From Sacculina carcini (Eukaryota > Arthropoda > Thecostraca > Sacculinidae), in assembly GCA_916048095.2 (NCBI GenBank), contig OU696573.1, forward strand, positions 5,170,608 to 5,234,607: a stretch of 64,000 nucleotides of DNA. The letters run 5' to 3'. Both the position numbers and the translations under genes were made by a program. Shown here piece after piece: positions 18,023-30,495 of this stretch. Under the pieces are notes generated by a model. That model saw only the letters and a program-made list of their open reading frames with translations. It was not told the origin of the DNA and searched no databases. Position 1 is the first letter of the stretch; each line of letters opens with the position of its first letter.

Positions 18023-20858
18023 GCGAGGTGCTGCCGACCGCATATTTAATCGTTAATGGTATCAAACAGCGTGTTCTTGTCGACACAGGTTGTAGCAGGA
18101 GTATTGCTCAAGTTTCTTGTTGCCGTGAGTGGTCACCGCAAATAACTCACGTGCTAACAATGAGTGGAGATCGCTTTTCCGCACTCGGCGCAGGGGTGGT
18201 CACCCTCAATGTCGGCGACAAGAGTTTATCAGACGTTGAAGTCGTCGTGTCGGAGTCTAAGCCGTTGGGATTTGCATTCATTCTCGGTATGAACGCTATA
18301 ACTGTGTTAGGTGGTGTTGAAATTTCACAAGACGGTAACGCTCGATTTCGTTCTGTCGACGAGCGGCGTCCGCGTCAACCATCGCATACGGCTTTTGGCA
18401 CAACTGATGTGAAAGGCAATGTAGCGAACATAAATGTCGATGGAAAGGATATCTGTTTGTCATTTCACAAGAGGGATGGGTTCTGGACCGCCCGTTGGAA
18501 GTGGGCTGAAGGTAAACAGCCGGAACTTCTGAAAAACAAGATTTCTGAATACCGCGGAAACAACACATTGCGAGTTGAATACACGATTGAACTGCAGCAG
18601 TGGATCCAGAATGGATGGCTGGTGAAATACAACGAAAAAGAACTTGGACCACCTAAAGGACTGATTCATCTAATGGCCGTTGTGCAGGCTAATAAGCATA
18701 AAATCCGCCCTGTGCTAGATATCAGAGCGGTGAATCGCAGCATTGACAGTCATACAGCTGATACAGACTCGTGCGGACAGAAGCTGCGCGAATGGCGACG
18801 TATGGGGAAAAATGTTAGCATCCTGGATCTTCAAAAAGCGTACCTACAAATTCGTGTAGACCAAAGCCTCTGGCCTTACCAAACGGTTATAATCGAGGGT
18901 ACTCGATATTGCTTAACACGACTCGGATTCGGGCTAAATGTTGCCCCCATGATCATGAAAGCAGGTTTATGTTGATGATATTTTCATAAACGAGGATGTA
19001 ATATCGGGTGATGATGTGAAACTCCATCCGGAATCTTACGGACTTCTGAGTAAAAATGTCGAAAACATTTGTGATGGTGTAAGAGTGTTGGGATTGCGAG
19101 TCTGGGAGGAGCAAGGCCGTCTCGTTTGCACGCGAGACAACGAACTGCCGGAGCTTCCAGCGGTTCTTACAAGACGCTCAATTTTTTTCATATTGTGGTG
19201 CTCTCATTGCTCATTATCCAATTTGCAGGTGGGCTAGAGTGGCCGCAGCATTCATCAAAAGGAAAGCAAATGCACTATCAAGCCGCTGGGACGATATTAT
19301 AAATGATAATTATATCCGGTACATTGTTTCCGACTTGGACGAAAAGATAAGAATGAAAGATGTTACGAGAAGATACTGGATCGTTGATGGTGACTCGGCT
19401 CGTGTGTGGGTTGATGTAAGCTCAATAGCGGTCGGAGCTTGTCTAGAGTGCGATGGTGAAATCATTGAAGACGCTAGCTGGCTGCGGCATGAAGACGCCA
19501 CTCACATCAATATGGCGGAATTGGATGCAGCGGTGAAGGGGCTGAATTTGGCCATCGCCTGGAATATGAAGAATGTGCAGTTGATGACTGATTCTGCCGT
19601 GGTCAGCAAATGGATCGGTGATGCATTGACAGGGAAAGCTCGTGTAAAGACTAAAGCGGCCGGTGAGATGCTCATACGGCGCAGAATCGGCATTATCAAG
19701 GACCTGGTGCGAGAGTATGACATGAAAATTCAGGTGACCCTCGTGAAATCTGCCGACAACAAAGCCGACCGGCTGACCCGCGTGCCGTCGCTGTGGTTGC
19801 AACGCGAAGGTCGTCCTGGGCTGGCGACGACTTGTGCGGCTGGAATATCGGTGGACAAAATGGAGTCAATCAAGAAAATCCACCATGACTCAGGCCATCC
19901 AGGTGTGAGGAGAACATTATTTTTCGCCCGCAAGGTCGACACTTCGCTGACTCGTCGAGACGTTCACGACGTGGTTAAGCATTGTGATGTGTGTAACTCC
20001 ATCGATCCCGCTCCATCAAAGTGGAAAGCCGTTCATCTGAGTGTGTTAAAGGTGTGGGACAGAATTGCAATTGATATTACACATTACGGTGGTTCACATT
20101 TTCTCTCCATTATTGACTGTGGGCCCTCTCGCTACACTGTCTGGAAAGCTGTTCGGATGCAGACAAGCGCGATTGTCGTGTCAATTTTGGAATCGTTGTT
20201 TCTGGAAAGATCTGTACCTCGAGAGATTGTCCTTGACAACGACACAGCATTCAGAAGCAGGGAGTTTCAGGCGTTGGCAGACAGATGGTGGATACGTTTA
20301 CACTTCCGTTGTGCTCATTTCCCGTCAGGAAACGGCATTGTCGAAAGATGTCACCGCACAGTGAAAGTAATCGCTTCTCGTACAAATTGTTCTATACCTG
20401 AAGCTGTGTATCTGTACAATATCAGACCTCACAACGAATCTGAGTCCTCATGCCCTCTCAATATGATGTTTCGTTATATTGGTCGTGTAAAACGTCTGGA
20501 TCAACTAGGAGACGACGCATCCGTCAATGAGAGCTCGGATCATCCGCTCAGGCCTGGTGATTCAGTTTGGGTGCGACCACCTAATTATCGATGCAACGAG
20601 AGATACTTACCTGGCGTCGTGACACGACTCCGATCGAACCAGTCGATAGAGGTCGACGGGGTGCCACGGCACGTGCGACATCTTCGCAGGCGATCAACGG
20701 AGAATGACGTTACTGCATCAGACACTACCAGTGCTGACGAGCTGTTGGTTCATTTTGCACCTCGTCAAGCCGCTAGCGATAGCATCGAAGGACAGAGGCA
20801 ACCTTGTCGTAGGTCAGAGCGTCAGCGCAGACCAACTCGGTGCGTTTGTTGCGATTAG
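18020..20858 (+). pseudogene. LTR-B pol (protease, RT, RNase H, integrase), broken
   Basis: Protease motif LVDTGCS near 18075, reverse transcriptase from about 18600 with YLQIRV and LTRLGFG motifs, RNase H-like region near 19400-19780 (VWVDVSS, MAELDA, LMTDSA), integrase from about 19880 (zinc-binding HHDSGHPGV and CDVCNS; catalytic ITHYGGSH and VLDNDTAF; SGNGIVERCHR). The domain order fits Ty3/Gypsy. The RT and RNase H are divergent and close to LTR-C, so the two form one lineage whose clade I cannot name. About two or three breaks. Confidence 0.85.
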
Positions 20859-20860
20859 CA

Positions 20861-20871
20861 ACAGGGAGGAG
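20861..20871 (+). promoter_or_regulatory. Polypurine tract of LTR-B
   Basis: ACAGGGAGGAG lies immediately before the 3' LTR, the position where plus-strand DNA synthesis is primed in LTR retrotransposons. Confidence 0.85.
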
Positions 20872-21260
20872 TGTAGTTTAATGTATGTATATGTGCGTGT
20901 CTGCGTATGTTGTTCTAGTCGTGCGCTGGTTAGCAAGTGATGTGTGCGGGGTAGCGCGGCCACCCCTTTTGCGGGCGAGTCCATTTGATCGATTAACGAC
21001 ATTCGGGGACGTTCAAATTCAGTGTGTCTAGCGAGCGCGCGCGGCTCGGTGTTGCTTGGTGTTGCGGTGCATTTCGGTGAAGCGATTCTGCGTGGTGAAT
21101 TGTGTTGTGAATCCGAGTGGATTATTGTGCGCACTAATCTGTGTTATTTATTATCAGTGTGTGTAACGAGTTTCGTGTTATTGGTTATTTTGAATGTTCT
21201 GCGAATATCATCGTTCTTCGTATTGACTGACTTTTGCAGTTGTCCGGCCGGGGTGCCACA
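20872..21260 (+). repeat. 3' LTR of LTR-B
   Basis: 389 bp, TG...CA, followed by the CGGAG target duplication. Its last 244 bp or so recur at 4304-4547 together with the LINE that follows. Confidence 0.92.
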
Positions 21261-21265
21261 CGGAG

Positions 21266-23921
21266 TCAGACTTGAGATCAAACTTTTATTTTTCACCGCT
21301 CCTCGTAATAATATATCACATGCTGTTTTGTCTGTTTCACCAGCTGTGCGTTCAGTCATCAAAAATGCCGGTGACCGTCTCTTCATCGAACTGCGTTCAT
21401 GCCCAGTTTACGATCGTTACTGGGTAGCTCACTGTGGTCGATGTGCCGGTCTCGGCCACAAAGAAACACACTGCACACGTCCGGTGATGTGTGGTCATTG
21501 TGCAGGCCCTCATAGGTCTGTTGACTGTGACCGCTCAGCACCTGAATGGTGCAACGATTGTGCTTCGTCTTTGCGTCCACATAACCATTCATCTTTTAAC
21601 TCTTCCTGTCCTTCTTTCTTGGCTGAAAGAAATTCTATCCGGCTCCGCACTATGTCCTCCGGTCCGTCCGTCTCTCCTTCTTCCACCTGACTAGCCTCCC
21701 AAGCATCCTCTCCTAAGCATTCCTCTAATCGCTCTTCCTTGTCTAGTTCCTCTCTTTGGTCTAATATTCCTATTGGATTTATTAACATTCGTTCCTGTCG
21801 CAATAAAACTACTCATCTCTGCCATATCATATCCCTCCACTCTCTCGCAATTTTGTGTCTTGTTGAAACCTGGCTCTTTGACTCCGACATTCCTTCTTTC
21901 TCCTCTAACATTCCCACAGGTTACTCCTTCCTACACAAATCTAGGTCAAATACCAAGTCTTCCGGTGGTGGAGTGGGCTGAATTTTCTCTAAATCTCTAC
22001 ATGTTTCAGTCTTATCTTTTCCGTCTATTTGTTCTTTCTCATCCTTTGAATTCCTTGCTCTACAACTTTCACCGCCTTCTTCTCCGAAGTTCTGTATCAC
22101 CATTATTTATCGCCATAATCATCCTGACACTTGCTCTTCTTTTTTCACTGAATTTCCTACTCTCCTCGACTGCATCATATCCTCTTTCTCTAGTCGCTTT
22201 ATTATCCTAGGCGATTTCAACTTTTGGGTGGATTCGCCTAGCTCTAATGTCCTTGCTTCTCAATTTCTAAATATCTTAGACTCTCATGGTTTGTTCTCTC
22301 CTGTTTCCTCGCCTACTCATATCTCCGGTCATTCCTTAGATCTTATCCTTTTCCCATCGCCTGTCCTTACTACCGACAATTCTCCCTCCAATGTAACTGT
22401 CTTTCCTTCCGATCTATCTTTGTCTGACCATAGTCTTCTTCTTACCACTCTTCCTTGTCTCGCCTCGCTGCCTCGTCATACTCCTGCTTTGATTGCCTAT
22501 CGTAACTTTAAAGAATTCGATCCGATGCAGTTTTACCTATTACTTGATTCCTTATTACCTCTGCAAACGCTTTATTTCCTGAATCCTTCGGACATCTATC
22601 CCCACCTATCTTCTGCTTTATCTAAAATCAGTGACTTTTTGTTTCCTTTACTTATCCGGCGCAATACAACTAATTCTTCTCCTCCTTGGTTTAACTCTCA
22701 ACTTCGTCTATTGAAAAGACATCAACGTTCACTTCTACGAATCTGGAAACGTACATCTCATCCATCTGATTGGTCTTCCTTCTCTGTTTCCCGCTCTTCT
22801 TATATCTCGGCCTTGTCTGCAGCGAAACAAAATTACTTCTCCTCCCGTCTCTCTTCGCTCTCCCGATCCCCTAAGTCTCTTTGGACAACTCTAAACTCTC
22901 TCACTGGTTCTCGATCTAACTCCTCTTTATCTAATCTAACTGCCTCTCAATCATCTTCTCATTTCACTAATAAAGTCCTAACTGTTCAATCTAAACTCCC
23001 CTCTTCCAATATCCCTGTTACACATACTCGTGTGTCTATACAATTCACTTCATTCTCGCAAATACATCTTTCAGATATTCTTACCATGATATCTTCACTC
23101 AAAATTTCCTCCTCTCCGGCTGATCCTATTAATTTAAGAGCTATCTCTCCTTCAATATTTTCTCTTGTTCCTTATCTATTACATCTCATTAATTCATCAT
23201 TTCTTCATGGCCAATTCCTATCTGATAAACATGCCATCGTCCATCCTATCCTTAAAAAATCTACATTAAATCCGTCTGAATGCGCTAATCACCGTCCTAT
23301 ATCTCTTCTCAGCTTTCCTTCAAAACTCCTTGAATCAGTTATTTTTTCCCAGTTGTCTCCCCTTATTTCCCAGGTCCTTCATCCTTTCCAATCTGGTTTT
23401 CGCTCCTGTCACTCTACGGAATCCGTCCTTATTTCAGTTACTCATGAAATATTATCTCAATTTTCCTATCGTCAATCAGTTCTCCTTGATCTTCTCGATA
23501 TGTCTCTAGCCTTCGATCTTGTCAATCATGCCATTCTTATCAATGATCTTTCTTCTCTGGGTCAATGATGTAGCTCTATTTCGCGCACCTGTCGTTTGAT
23601 TTTACGCAGTCTATACCCTATTCGATCCTGTTTAGACCAGCCTTCTTCTATTAAATTAATACAGTCTCTTGTTCTTTCTCGTCTTGATTATTGCAGCTCA
23701 CTCCACTACATTCTTACCAACAAATCCCTGAAAATCCTTCAAAAAATAATTAATCAATCCTGTCGTTTTGTGCTCCATCCTACACCTTGCCGCCATACCT
23801 CACAATTCTTGTTTCAATTCCACTGGCTTCCCATCATTCCTAGGATTCATTTTCGGCTGTGTTGTCTCATATATATAATTCTGCACAATAGCTCTTCCCC
23901 GTCCTATCTTTTTGATCTTCT
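21266..23921 (+). pseudogene. LINE copy D: ORF1 end, endonuclease and RT
   Basis: ORF1 remnant to 21690 with zinc knuckles CGRCAGLGHKETHC and CGHCAGPHRSVDC plus a third cysteine/histidine cluster. The endonuclease begins near 21770 (FINIRSCRNK) and changes frame near 21980-22228. The RT runs to the stop at 23568 with HRPISLLSFPSKLLES, FQSGFRSCHSTES and LLDMSLAFDL. The fingers and part of the palm are present, but the YADD segment has been deleted, and the thumb-side sequence (SLVLSRLDYCSSLHY) resumes at about 23596. Copy C shares this deletion. Confidence 0.85.
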
Positions 23922-25212
23922 ATACCATTTACAAGTCAATTTGGCAAAAGTGAAAATCAATTTGGCAAAAGTGAAAATCAATTTGGCAAAAGTGAAAATC
24001 AATTTGGCAAAAGTGAAAATCAATTTGGTAATTCTTACAAATTTAGGTGGTAGTCGCATTGATAATGCATAATCATATTGTTTATTAGTGTTTTAGTAAC
24101 AAATATATTACTCATGCAAATGATATCAATTAATGTTTTATGTTTAAGAAAATATATATATTCTTCTGTGCAAACAACTGCCCTATAGCGCGCACTCTAT
24201 CAGCCAATATATCAGTGTCAGCGTATAGTCACTGTTCTCGGAAAGCACTCGCGAGCAAATCGTGCACACACACACACATCTACAGAAACATCACACTTTC
24301 AGAGACGGTACATTCCGTCTTATGGCAAGTGTTCAGGCATCACGTGCGAATAGCGCTTGTCGTTGCTAGCCATCTGTACTATGTTTAATATTGTACGGTA
24401 TGTATTTTGTATATGGTGTCCATTTGTGTGTTCGAGGTAGTGTGAGTGTGAGTGTAGGTAGTGTGTATGTTGTATGCACGTGCTATGAGCGAGCAGGGGG
24501 ATACAGGGGGTGGGGCAGTGCGCGCCATAGGGCATTGCGCGCCATAGGGCAGTTGTTTGCGCAGAACGTTTGTGCGTGTTTGTTAGTGAATGTGTTTCAG
24601 TGGGCCATGTTGCGTTGTGATTGTGTTGAGTTGTGATATCTTGCTTTGTTGCTAGAATTGACACGCGCTGGTGGTATATACGCTGACATTGCTATATTGG
24701 CTGAGATAGTTCCTCATAAAGTAAGTAATTACGGTACATATCTGCATTGTAATTGTAGTACATACCATAGCACATAATTGTATAGTACATAGTAAGTAGT
24801 ACATATCTGTGTTTTACGACTAATGCTAAATTGTTCATGTGAAATACAATAAAATTTACTGATAACAATTGAGTTTGATATTTAATGTCAAATCAATAAC
24901 ATACATTGTGGTTCTAACTGGGACAATTTTGATTTCAATTGGGACAAATGAAATTGTAAAAAGTATAGCTTGTTTTATTATTATCCTTGAATCGGAGCTA
25001 AGCCCAATCACTTAATAGATCATTTTGATGCTAATATAATGGACTTCATCAACAAATATATCCCTACATGACAGCTTCTTAAACTATATGTATTCTTAAA
25101 CATAAAACATTAATTGATATCATTTGCATGAGTAATATACTTGTTACTAAAACACTAATAAACAATATGATTATGCATTATCAATGCGACTACCACCTAA
25201 ATTTGTAAGAAT

Positions 25213-25375
25213 TACCAAATTGATTTTCACTTTTGCCAAATTGATTTTCACTTTTGCCAAATTGATTTTCACTTTTGCCAAATTGAATTTCACTTTTGCC
25301 AAATTGAATTTCACTTTTGCCAAATTGAATTTCACTTTTGCCAAATTGATTTTCACTTTTGCCAAATTGACTTGT
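25213..25375 (-). repeat. 21-bp tandem array (right arm of the LINE D foldback)
   Basis: About seven units in reverse complement. Three adjacent units carry the gaaatt variant, unlike the single variant in the 11582-16888 element. Confidence 0.9.
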
Positions 25376-25383
25376 AAATGGTA

Positions 25384-25759
25384 TAGTTTATTTTATTATT
25401 AACCTTGAATCGGAGCTAAGCCCAATCACTTAATAGATCATTTTGATGCTAATATAATGGACTTCATCAACAAATATATCCCTATATATATTCTTAAACA
25501 TAAAACATTAATTGATATCATTTGCATGAGTAATAAACTTGTTACTAAAACACTAATAAACAATATGATTATGCATTATCAATGCGACTACCACCTAAAT
25601 TTGTAAAAATTCCAAATTGATTTTCACTTTTGCCAAATTGATTTTCACTTTTGCCAAATTGATTTTCACTTTTGCCAAATTGATTTTCACTTTTGCCAAA
25701 TTGAATTTCACTTTTGCCAAATTGAATTTCACTTTTGCCAAATTGACTTGTAAATGGTA
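25384..25759 (-). repeat. Tandem second copy of the foldback right arm
   Basis: Repeats the sequence of 24965-25383 with a short deletion and six 21-bp units. It shows that an arm can be duplicated on its own. Confidence 0.88.
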
Positions 25760-26206
25760 TAGTTTCTTCTAATTACTTTAATTCTCGTTTTCATCGTCCT
25801 TTATCCTTTCCTCGCGCTATCAACGAGTCACCTTGGTCCGCAAAATCCTTTTCTTTCTATGCGCCTTGGGTCTACAATGATCTTCCTTCCTCAATCACTT
25901 CCTCTTCATCCTTAAGTAGATTTTCCTCCTCACTTCGTAAATATCTTTTTGCTAAATCTTTTGATCGCACTTCTCACACTCTTACACCTTACGCTTCACT
26001 ATGACTCTAATTTACAATTACTTATGCTTTTACTTATTTTCATTTTATTTATCTCCATTATTATTTATAAAAAAATTCTTTCTGTGAATTTTCTACTTCT
26101 TTTCTCACATCTTGATATCGTGTACTGTTGTTTCTCATTGTTGTCTCTTTCGCGCTTGTTTCCGTGTGAGCGCTATACAAATACATTGTTGTTGTTGTTG
26201 TTGTTG

Positions 26207-26434
26207 GAGTTATTGAAGCAATTACTTTGCTGACTAAGTCGGTTAGTTGAAACTGGAGGCATACACAGAAGTATGCTCCGACCTCAATTAACGACCAACA
26301 AAGTAGATTGTAATTATCATGGAGAATATACGCAGAAGTATGTGTGCACTAAACGTTACAAAAGACAAACATTACTCTGTATGTGTGTAAAAATATTTTT
26401 AACACGAGATAAATATATGACAACTTAACAATAA
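26207..26434 (+). mobile_element. LTR-D copy 1, second surviving segment
   Basis: Matches the reverse complement of about 55700-55930, continuing directly from the 8524 end. Non-coding. It is cut at 26434 by LTR-C, whose AATAA target duplication is taken from this sequence. Confidence 0.85.
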
Positions 26435-26719
26435 TGTTAGAATGCATTGTGAGCGTTGCAGCATTCAAGGTTATCACTGAGTCATCGGGTTCATGTTGCT
26501 GCGGATGTGTGCTCGTTGTCTCGAAGTGCACGTGATGCATGTGTTTGTATGCTCGTGCGTGAGTGGGTGACTAACTCGGTGAATCGGGTGACGGGTGAAT
26601 CGACTCGTTATCGTGGCAGTATGCTGAGCGGTGTCGTGCGGTGTGTGCTTGCAGTGTTTAGAGTGTGTGCGTGTTAATACAGTGTTTGCGTTCAAATGTG
26701 CTTTGGCCAGAACGTTAAA
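26435..26719 (+). repeat. 5' LTR of LTR-C
   Basis: Starts TGTTAGAATGC. It matches 30496-30780 over its full length. Confidence 0.9.
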
Positions 26720-26750
26720 AGCTAACCGGCCAGTTTTAATCAGTGATATT

Positions 26751-27490
26751 ATGGCGAGTAATGTTTTATCGACGTCAGGAGCGACTGCGCATAGTACTGA
26801 CGGTGTGCCAGTATCCATGGGCGTTTTCGACGATCGCTTTGTCAGTGAGTTTGATGGAACTGGCAATGTGGTGGATTGGTGGATACGGGCCGAAATATTG
26901 TGTAGGTCAAGGGGTATCCAGCTGATGCGGATAGTTCCGTCGAAATTGACAAAAGATGCCTTCAGTGTGTGGGCTCAACTGGATGACACAGGCAGGCGAT
27001 CAGAGGCTGCTACACGTGAGGCGCTGTACGAGGCGTTCGGCATTGACGAAGTGAATGCATTCGAGCAGTTTAGAAACAGACGACTGCGCTCCGGAGAGTC
27101 GCCCGATGCGTTTCTAGCACAACTGAGGGCACTGGCGGCATCATTCGGAGGCGTTCCGGAGCGAGCAATAAAAAATGCATTCGTCACCGGCCTTCCAGCG
27201 GACGTGGCGTCAATTGTTCAGATGAACACTACCGGAAATGTGTCGATGTCGGAGACGCTGGCAAAAGCGCGACAAACGCTGCAGCGCAAGGCAAACTGCG
27301 AGACGGAACGCCAGTGCTTCGCCATATCCCTTGGGGCTGGCGCTCTTTCAGCCCGTGATAAATGATACCTATGCAGCCAGTCGGGACATTTTGCGCGTCA
27401 GTGCCCACGTAGACAGAGAGTATGTTTCCGGTGCTCTCAACCGGGACACTTTGCCAGAGACTGTCCGGGAAACGCGCAGCGAGAGGGCGA
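26751..27490 (+). pseudogene. LTR-C gag (fossil element part)
   Basis: From the ATG at 26751. The capsid-like region has FEQFRNRRLRSGESPDAFLAQL and FVTGLPADVASIV, matching the LTR-B gag pattern. Sequence encoding two zinc knuckles lies near its end (about 27365-27470). Broken at least once near the C-terminus. Confidence 0.85.
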
Positions 27491-27499
27491 TGTAGCGCC

Positions 27500-30458
27500 A
27501 ACGCCTTCTCGCCAATAATGCCTACGGCGCTTCCGACTGCTTCTGTGTGCATCAACGGTAGGCTGTGTACTGTGCTGGTGGACACGGGCTGTTCGTGCTG
27601 CATTATTACAAGCGGGATCGCAGGAGAGTGGACAAAGTTAAATACGCCAGTCAGCACGTTGGGCGGCGGAAGTTTTGTGTGTGACGGAGTGGTCAACTGC
27701 ACGGTGACGGTTGACGGCTCTGCCGCAAATGTCGAAATGCTAGTGGTGCGTGACAAACCCTTCGGATATGACGCAGTGATTGGAATGGATGCTATTACGG
27801 CGCTGGGAGGAATTTGCGTGAGTTTGGGATCCGTTGTATTTGGTGGAAGAAAAGAAGCTGAGATGAAATGTTGTCTTACATCACCGGACATAGTTGCGGA
27901 GGGACCTGGACACGTTGCTATGTATGACGGACAGCAGAAGCAGTGGGTGTGCAAATGGAAGTGGGTAGATGACCGAGTGCCAAATGAGTTCAAGAAGAAG
28001 ATTTCGCAGTACCGAGTTCCACCTGCTGCAAAACAAGCATTCGACGACGAGGTGAAACTTTGGATTGCAAACGGCTGGCTGCTGCCGTATGACGAGAAAG
28101 TATGTGGACCAGCCAAATGTCTTCTTCCTCTCATGGCCGTTCAGCAAAATAATAAGGCGAAAGTAAGACCAGTTCTCGCCTTTGGCGAACTGAACCGTTT
28201 CGTGGATTCGTACACAGCAGACGCTGATGTTTGCCCAGAGAAGTTGAGAAGCTGGCGACGACTGGGCAGTGACATATATATGATGGATTTAACAAAAGCA
28301 TACCTGCAAATTTCGGTGGACAATTCGCTCTGGCCGTTTCAAACGGTAAAGTACGCTGGCCGACTGTATTGTCTCACCCGGCTGGGCTTTGGACTGAATG
28401 CCGCGCCAATTATCATGAAATCAGTGGTCGAAAAGGTGTTGTCGCTGGATGAGACAGTAAGTCATGGGCCGTCGGCATACGTGGATGATTTGGTTGTGGA
28501 TGGTGCAATTGTGGCGCCCGAATTTGTTGAGGCACACTTCGAGAAATACGGTCGGAAGAGCAAAGGTATTGAACCCATTGCAGCAGGCGCACGTGTGCTT
28601 GGCCTGCATGTCTATCGCTCGCAGGATGGCAGGTTGCGTTGGCGCAGGGACAACACGGTTCCGACTGCACCGGATAAAATCACCAGGAGAAGCGCCTTCT
28701 CTATTTGTTCTCGTTTGGTCGCCCATTACCCAGTCGCTGGTTGGCTGCGGGTTGCGATGTCTTTCATCAAGCGGAAAGTGACTGAGGTTTCTACAGGATG
28801 GGATGACGAAGTTGAGAGTCCTGCTTTGATTAGATGCATCGACGACGTGCTGTCTCGACTGCATAGAGATGATCCGGTGAAGGGGGTTTGGACCATCAAT
28901 GGGCTTGTTGCGCGAGTCTGGGTCGACGCGAGTGACTTGGCGATCGGTGTTGTTGTTGAATCTGATGGTCAAACAGTGGAGGATGCCTGCTGGCTCCGAA
29001 AAGACAAACTGCATATAAACCTGGCAGAACTTGACGCTGTCGTCAAGGGTTTGTCTCCTGGAGTGTCGCTAGGATTCCGGGAAATAGCATTGTGTACGGA
29101 TTCAGCTTCGGTTTTTTCATGGCTCAAGGCATTGCTGACTGCTAAAGAGCGCTGTAAGGCATCGGCGGGTAGTGAGCTACTTATTCGAAGACGGCTTGAA
29201 ATTATTGGAGAGATTGTACGTGAATATGATCTTACGGTTTGTGCGGAGAAAGTGTCGTCGGCATCCAATCGCGATGATGTGCTCACCCGCGTGCCGATCA
29301 CCTGGCGCCGCTGGAGTGCCGTAGCAGGGGCTGCTGAACCGGTGACAGAGAGGATAATGCGCGCGCACTGTGACGCTGGCCATCCAGGAGTGCATCGCAC
29401 CAGGTATTTTTGCCGATGGCAAGGACTGCGTGTCAGTAACCAGGACATATCGAATGTAATCCGTGCATGTGATGCCTGCAATTCAATCTGCCCAGCGGCT
29501 ACCAGGCGTCTGGCGGGATCGTTGGAGGTGGAGCAAACCTGGAGTCGGCTGGCGATGGATTTCACCCACTGTTGTGACCAACTGTACTTGACAGTTGTTG
29601 ATTGTGGCCCATCGCGGCTTGCAATTTGGCGATGTGTTACCACGAGGCGCAGCGAAGAAGCAGCCGACGTCATCAATGTGTCACGTGTTTCACGAGAGGG
29701 GACCCCCAGATGAGGTCCTGTTGGATAATGACACTTGCTTTCGTGGATAATCGTTCCAGGCAGTCATGAGATGGTGGCAGGCTCGGGTGAGATATCGTTG
29801 TGCGTACAGACCCAGTGGAAATGGGATTGTGGAACGCATGCATCGAACCGTCGAAACGACTAAGGCGAGGACAGGCTGCAGCGTACTGGAGGCAGTGAGA
29901 CTGTACAATTTGTGGCCCCGGAACGCATCTGATGGTGCTGAGCTCAGTCCACTCGATATGACATTCCGGTACACTGTGCGACCGAGGGAGACAGCGCGAC
30001 CAGATGTGGTGGACGACACGCAGCAGACGGGGCTCGTGGTCGGCGATCGAGTGTGGTACCGTCGGCTTGGTGATCGGTTTGACGCGAAGAGCAGGCCGGG
30101 GGTCGTAACTGCTACTGTTTCCCCCTACGTTGTTGAAGTGGACGGTTTGAATCGAAATGTGGCCGACGTGCGACAGAGGGCAGTACAAGAAAACATCCAT
30201 CGGAGGCAACACGTCAATGAACTGGCTCGAGGTGTGCCGCAGCGACAGGGACAATCCTACGAATTGGGTGCTGTAAACGACAGAGTGGACATGACAGCAG
30301 GATCTGGTGTTGGAGCAGGAGGTGGTGAAGAGGGAAACGAAGATTATAGAGAGACACGGCCCAGACGGACAGTCCGGTTGCCAGCTCGGCTTGCTGACTA
30401 CGAGATGGACGCGAGCGTCAGCACAGGGGGCGAGCCTGACTTCACGGATGAGCTGTGA
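27500..30458 (+). pseudogene. LTR-C pol (protease, RT, RNase H, integrase), broken
   Basis: Protease LVDTGCSCCII near 27580; RT with VRPVLAFGELNRF, MDLTKAYLQI, LTRLGFGLNAAP and AYVDDLVVD (about 28480); RNase H-like VWVDASDLAIG, NLAELDAVVKG and LCTDSASV; integrase zinc-binding region AHCDAGHPGVHRT and CDACNS, catalytic region near 29550 and 29720-29830 ending SGNGIVERMHRTVET. Gene order fits Ty3/Gypsy. One or two breaks. Confidence 0.87.
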
Positions 30459-30495
30459 TGCCAACATACTCCATATTGTTGACATCATGGGGGCG

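Larger units (their letters stand above)
8525..21260 (+). mobile_element. LTR-B: Ty3/Gypsy-like LTR retrotransposon with nested insertions
   Basis: Both LTRs are 389 bp (TGTAGTTTAATG ... GGTGCCACA), flanked by CGGAG at 8520-8524 and 21261-21265. The 5' LTR is split by a foldback element carrying further insertions: 8525-8570 plus 16891-17233. The LTRs differ at roughly 2%, so the element is fairly young. The internal region holds gag, protease, reverse transcriptase, RNase H and integrase in that order. The polymerase is broken, with about two or three breaks. A purine tract precedes the 3' LTR. No usual TGG primer-binding site follows the 5' LTR. It is related in sequence to LTR-C. Confidence 0.9.
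23923..25759. mobile_element. Foldback element copy in LINE D, with right-arm duplication
   Basis: TACCATTTACAAG at 23923 follows TA, and the right end ...GTAAATGGTA at 25759 is followed by TA. The left arm is mostly deleted (from about 24150). The loop and right arm (24170-25383) match 15600-16888. A second, slightly shortened right arm, 25384-25759, follows in tandem. The arrays hold about four (left), seven and six (right) 21-bp units. Non-coding. Confidence 0.88.
21266..26206 (+). mobile_element. LINE (zinc-knuckle, TTG-tailed family) copy D, 5'-truncated
   Basis: Starts inside ORF1 immediately after the CGGAG, and ends with a (TTG)n tail at 26206. GGAG at 21262-21265 and 26206-26209 is a likely target duplication, and LTR-D sequence resumes directly after it. 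A foldback element interrupts the RT C-terminal region at 23923-25759. After that insertion the LINE continues (25762-26206) with a C-terminal protein segment (SFSFYAPWVYNDLPSS, SSLRKYLFAKS) and a 3' untranslated region. Confidence 0.88.
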
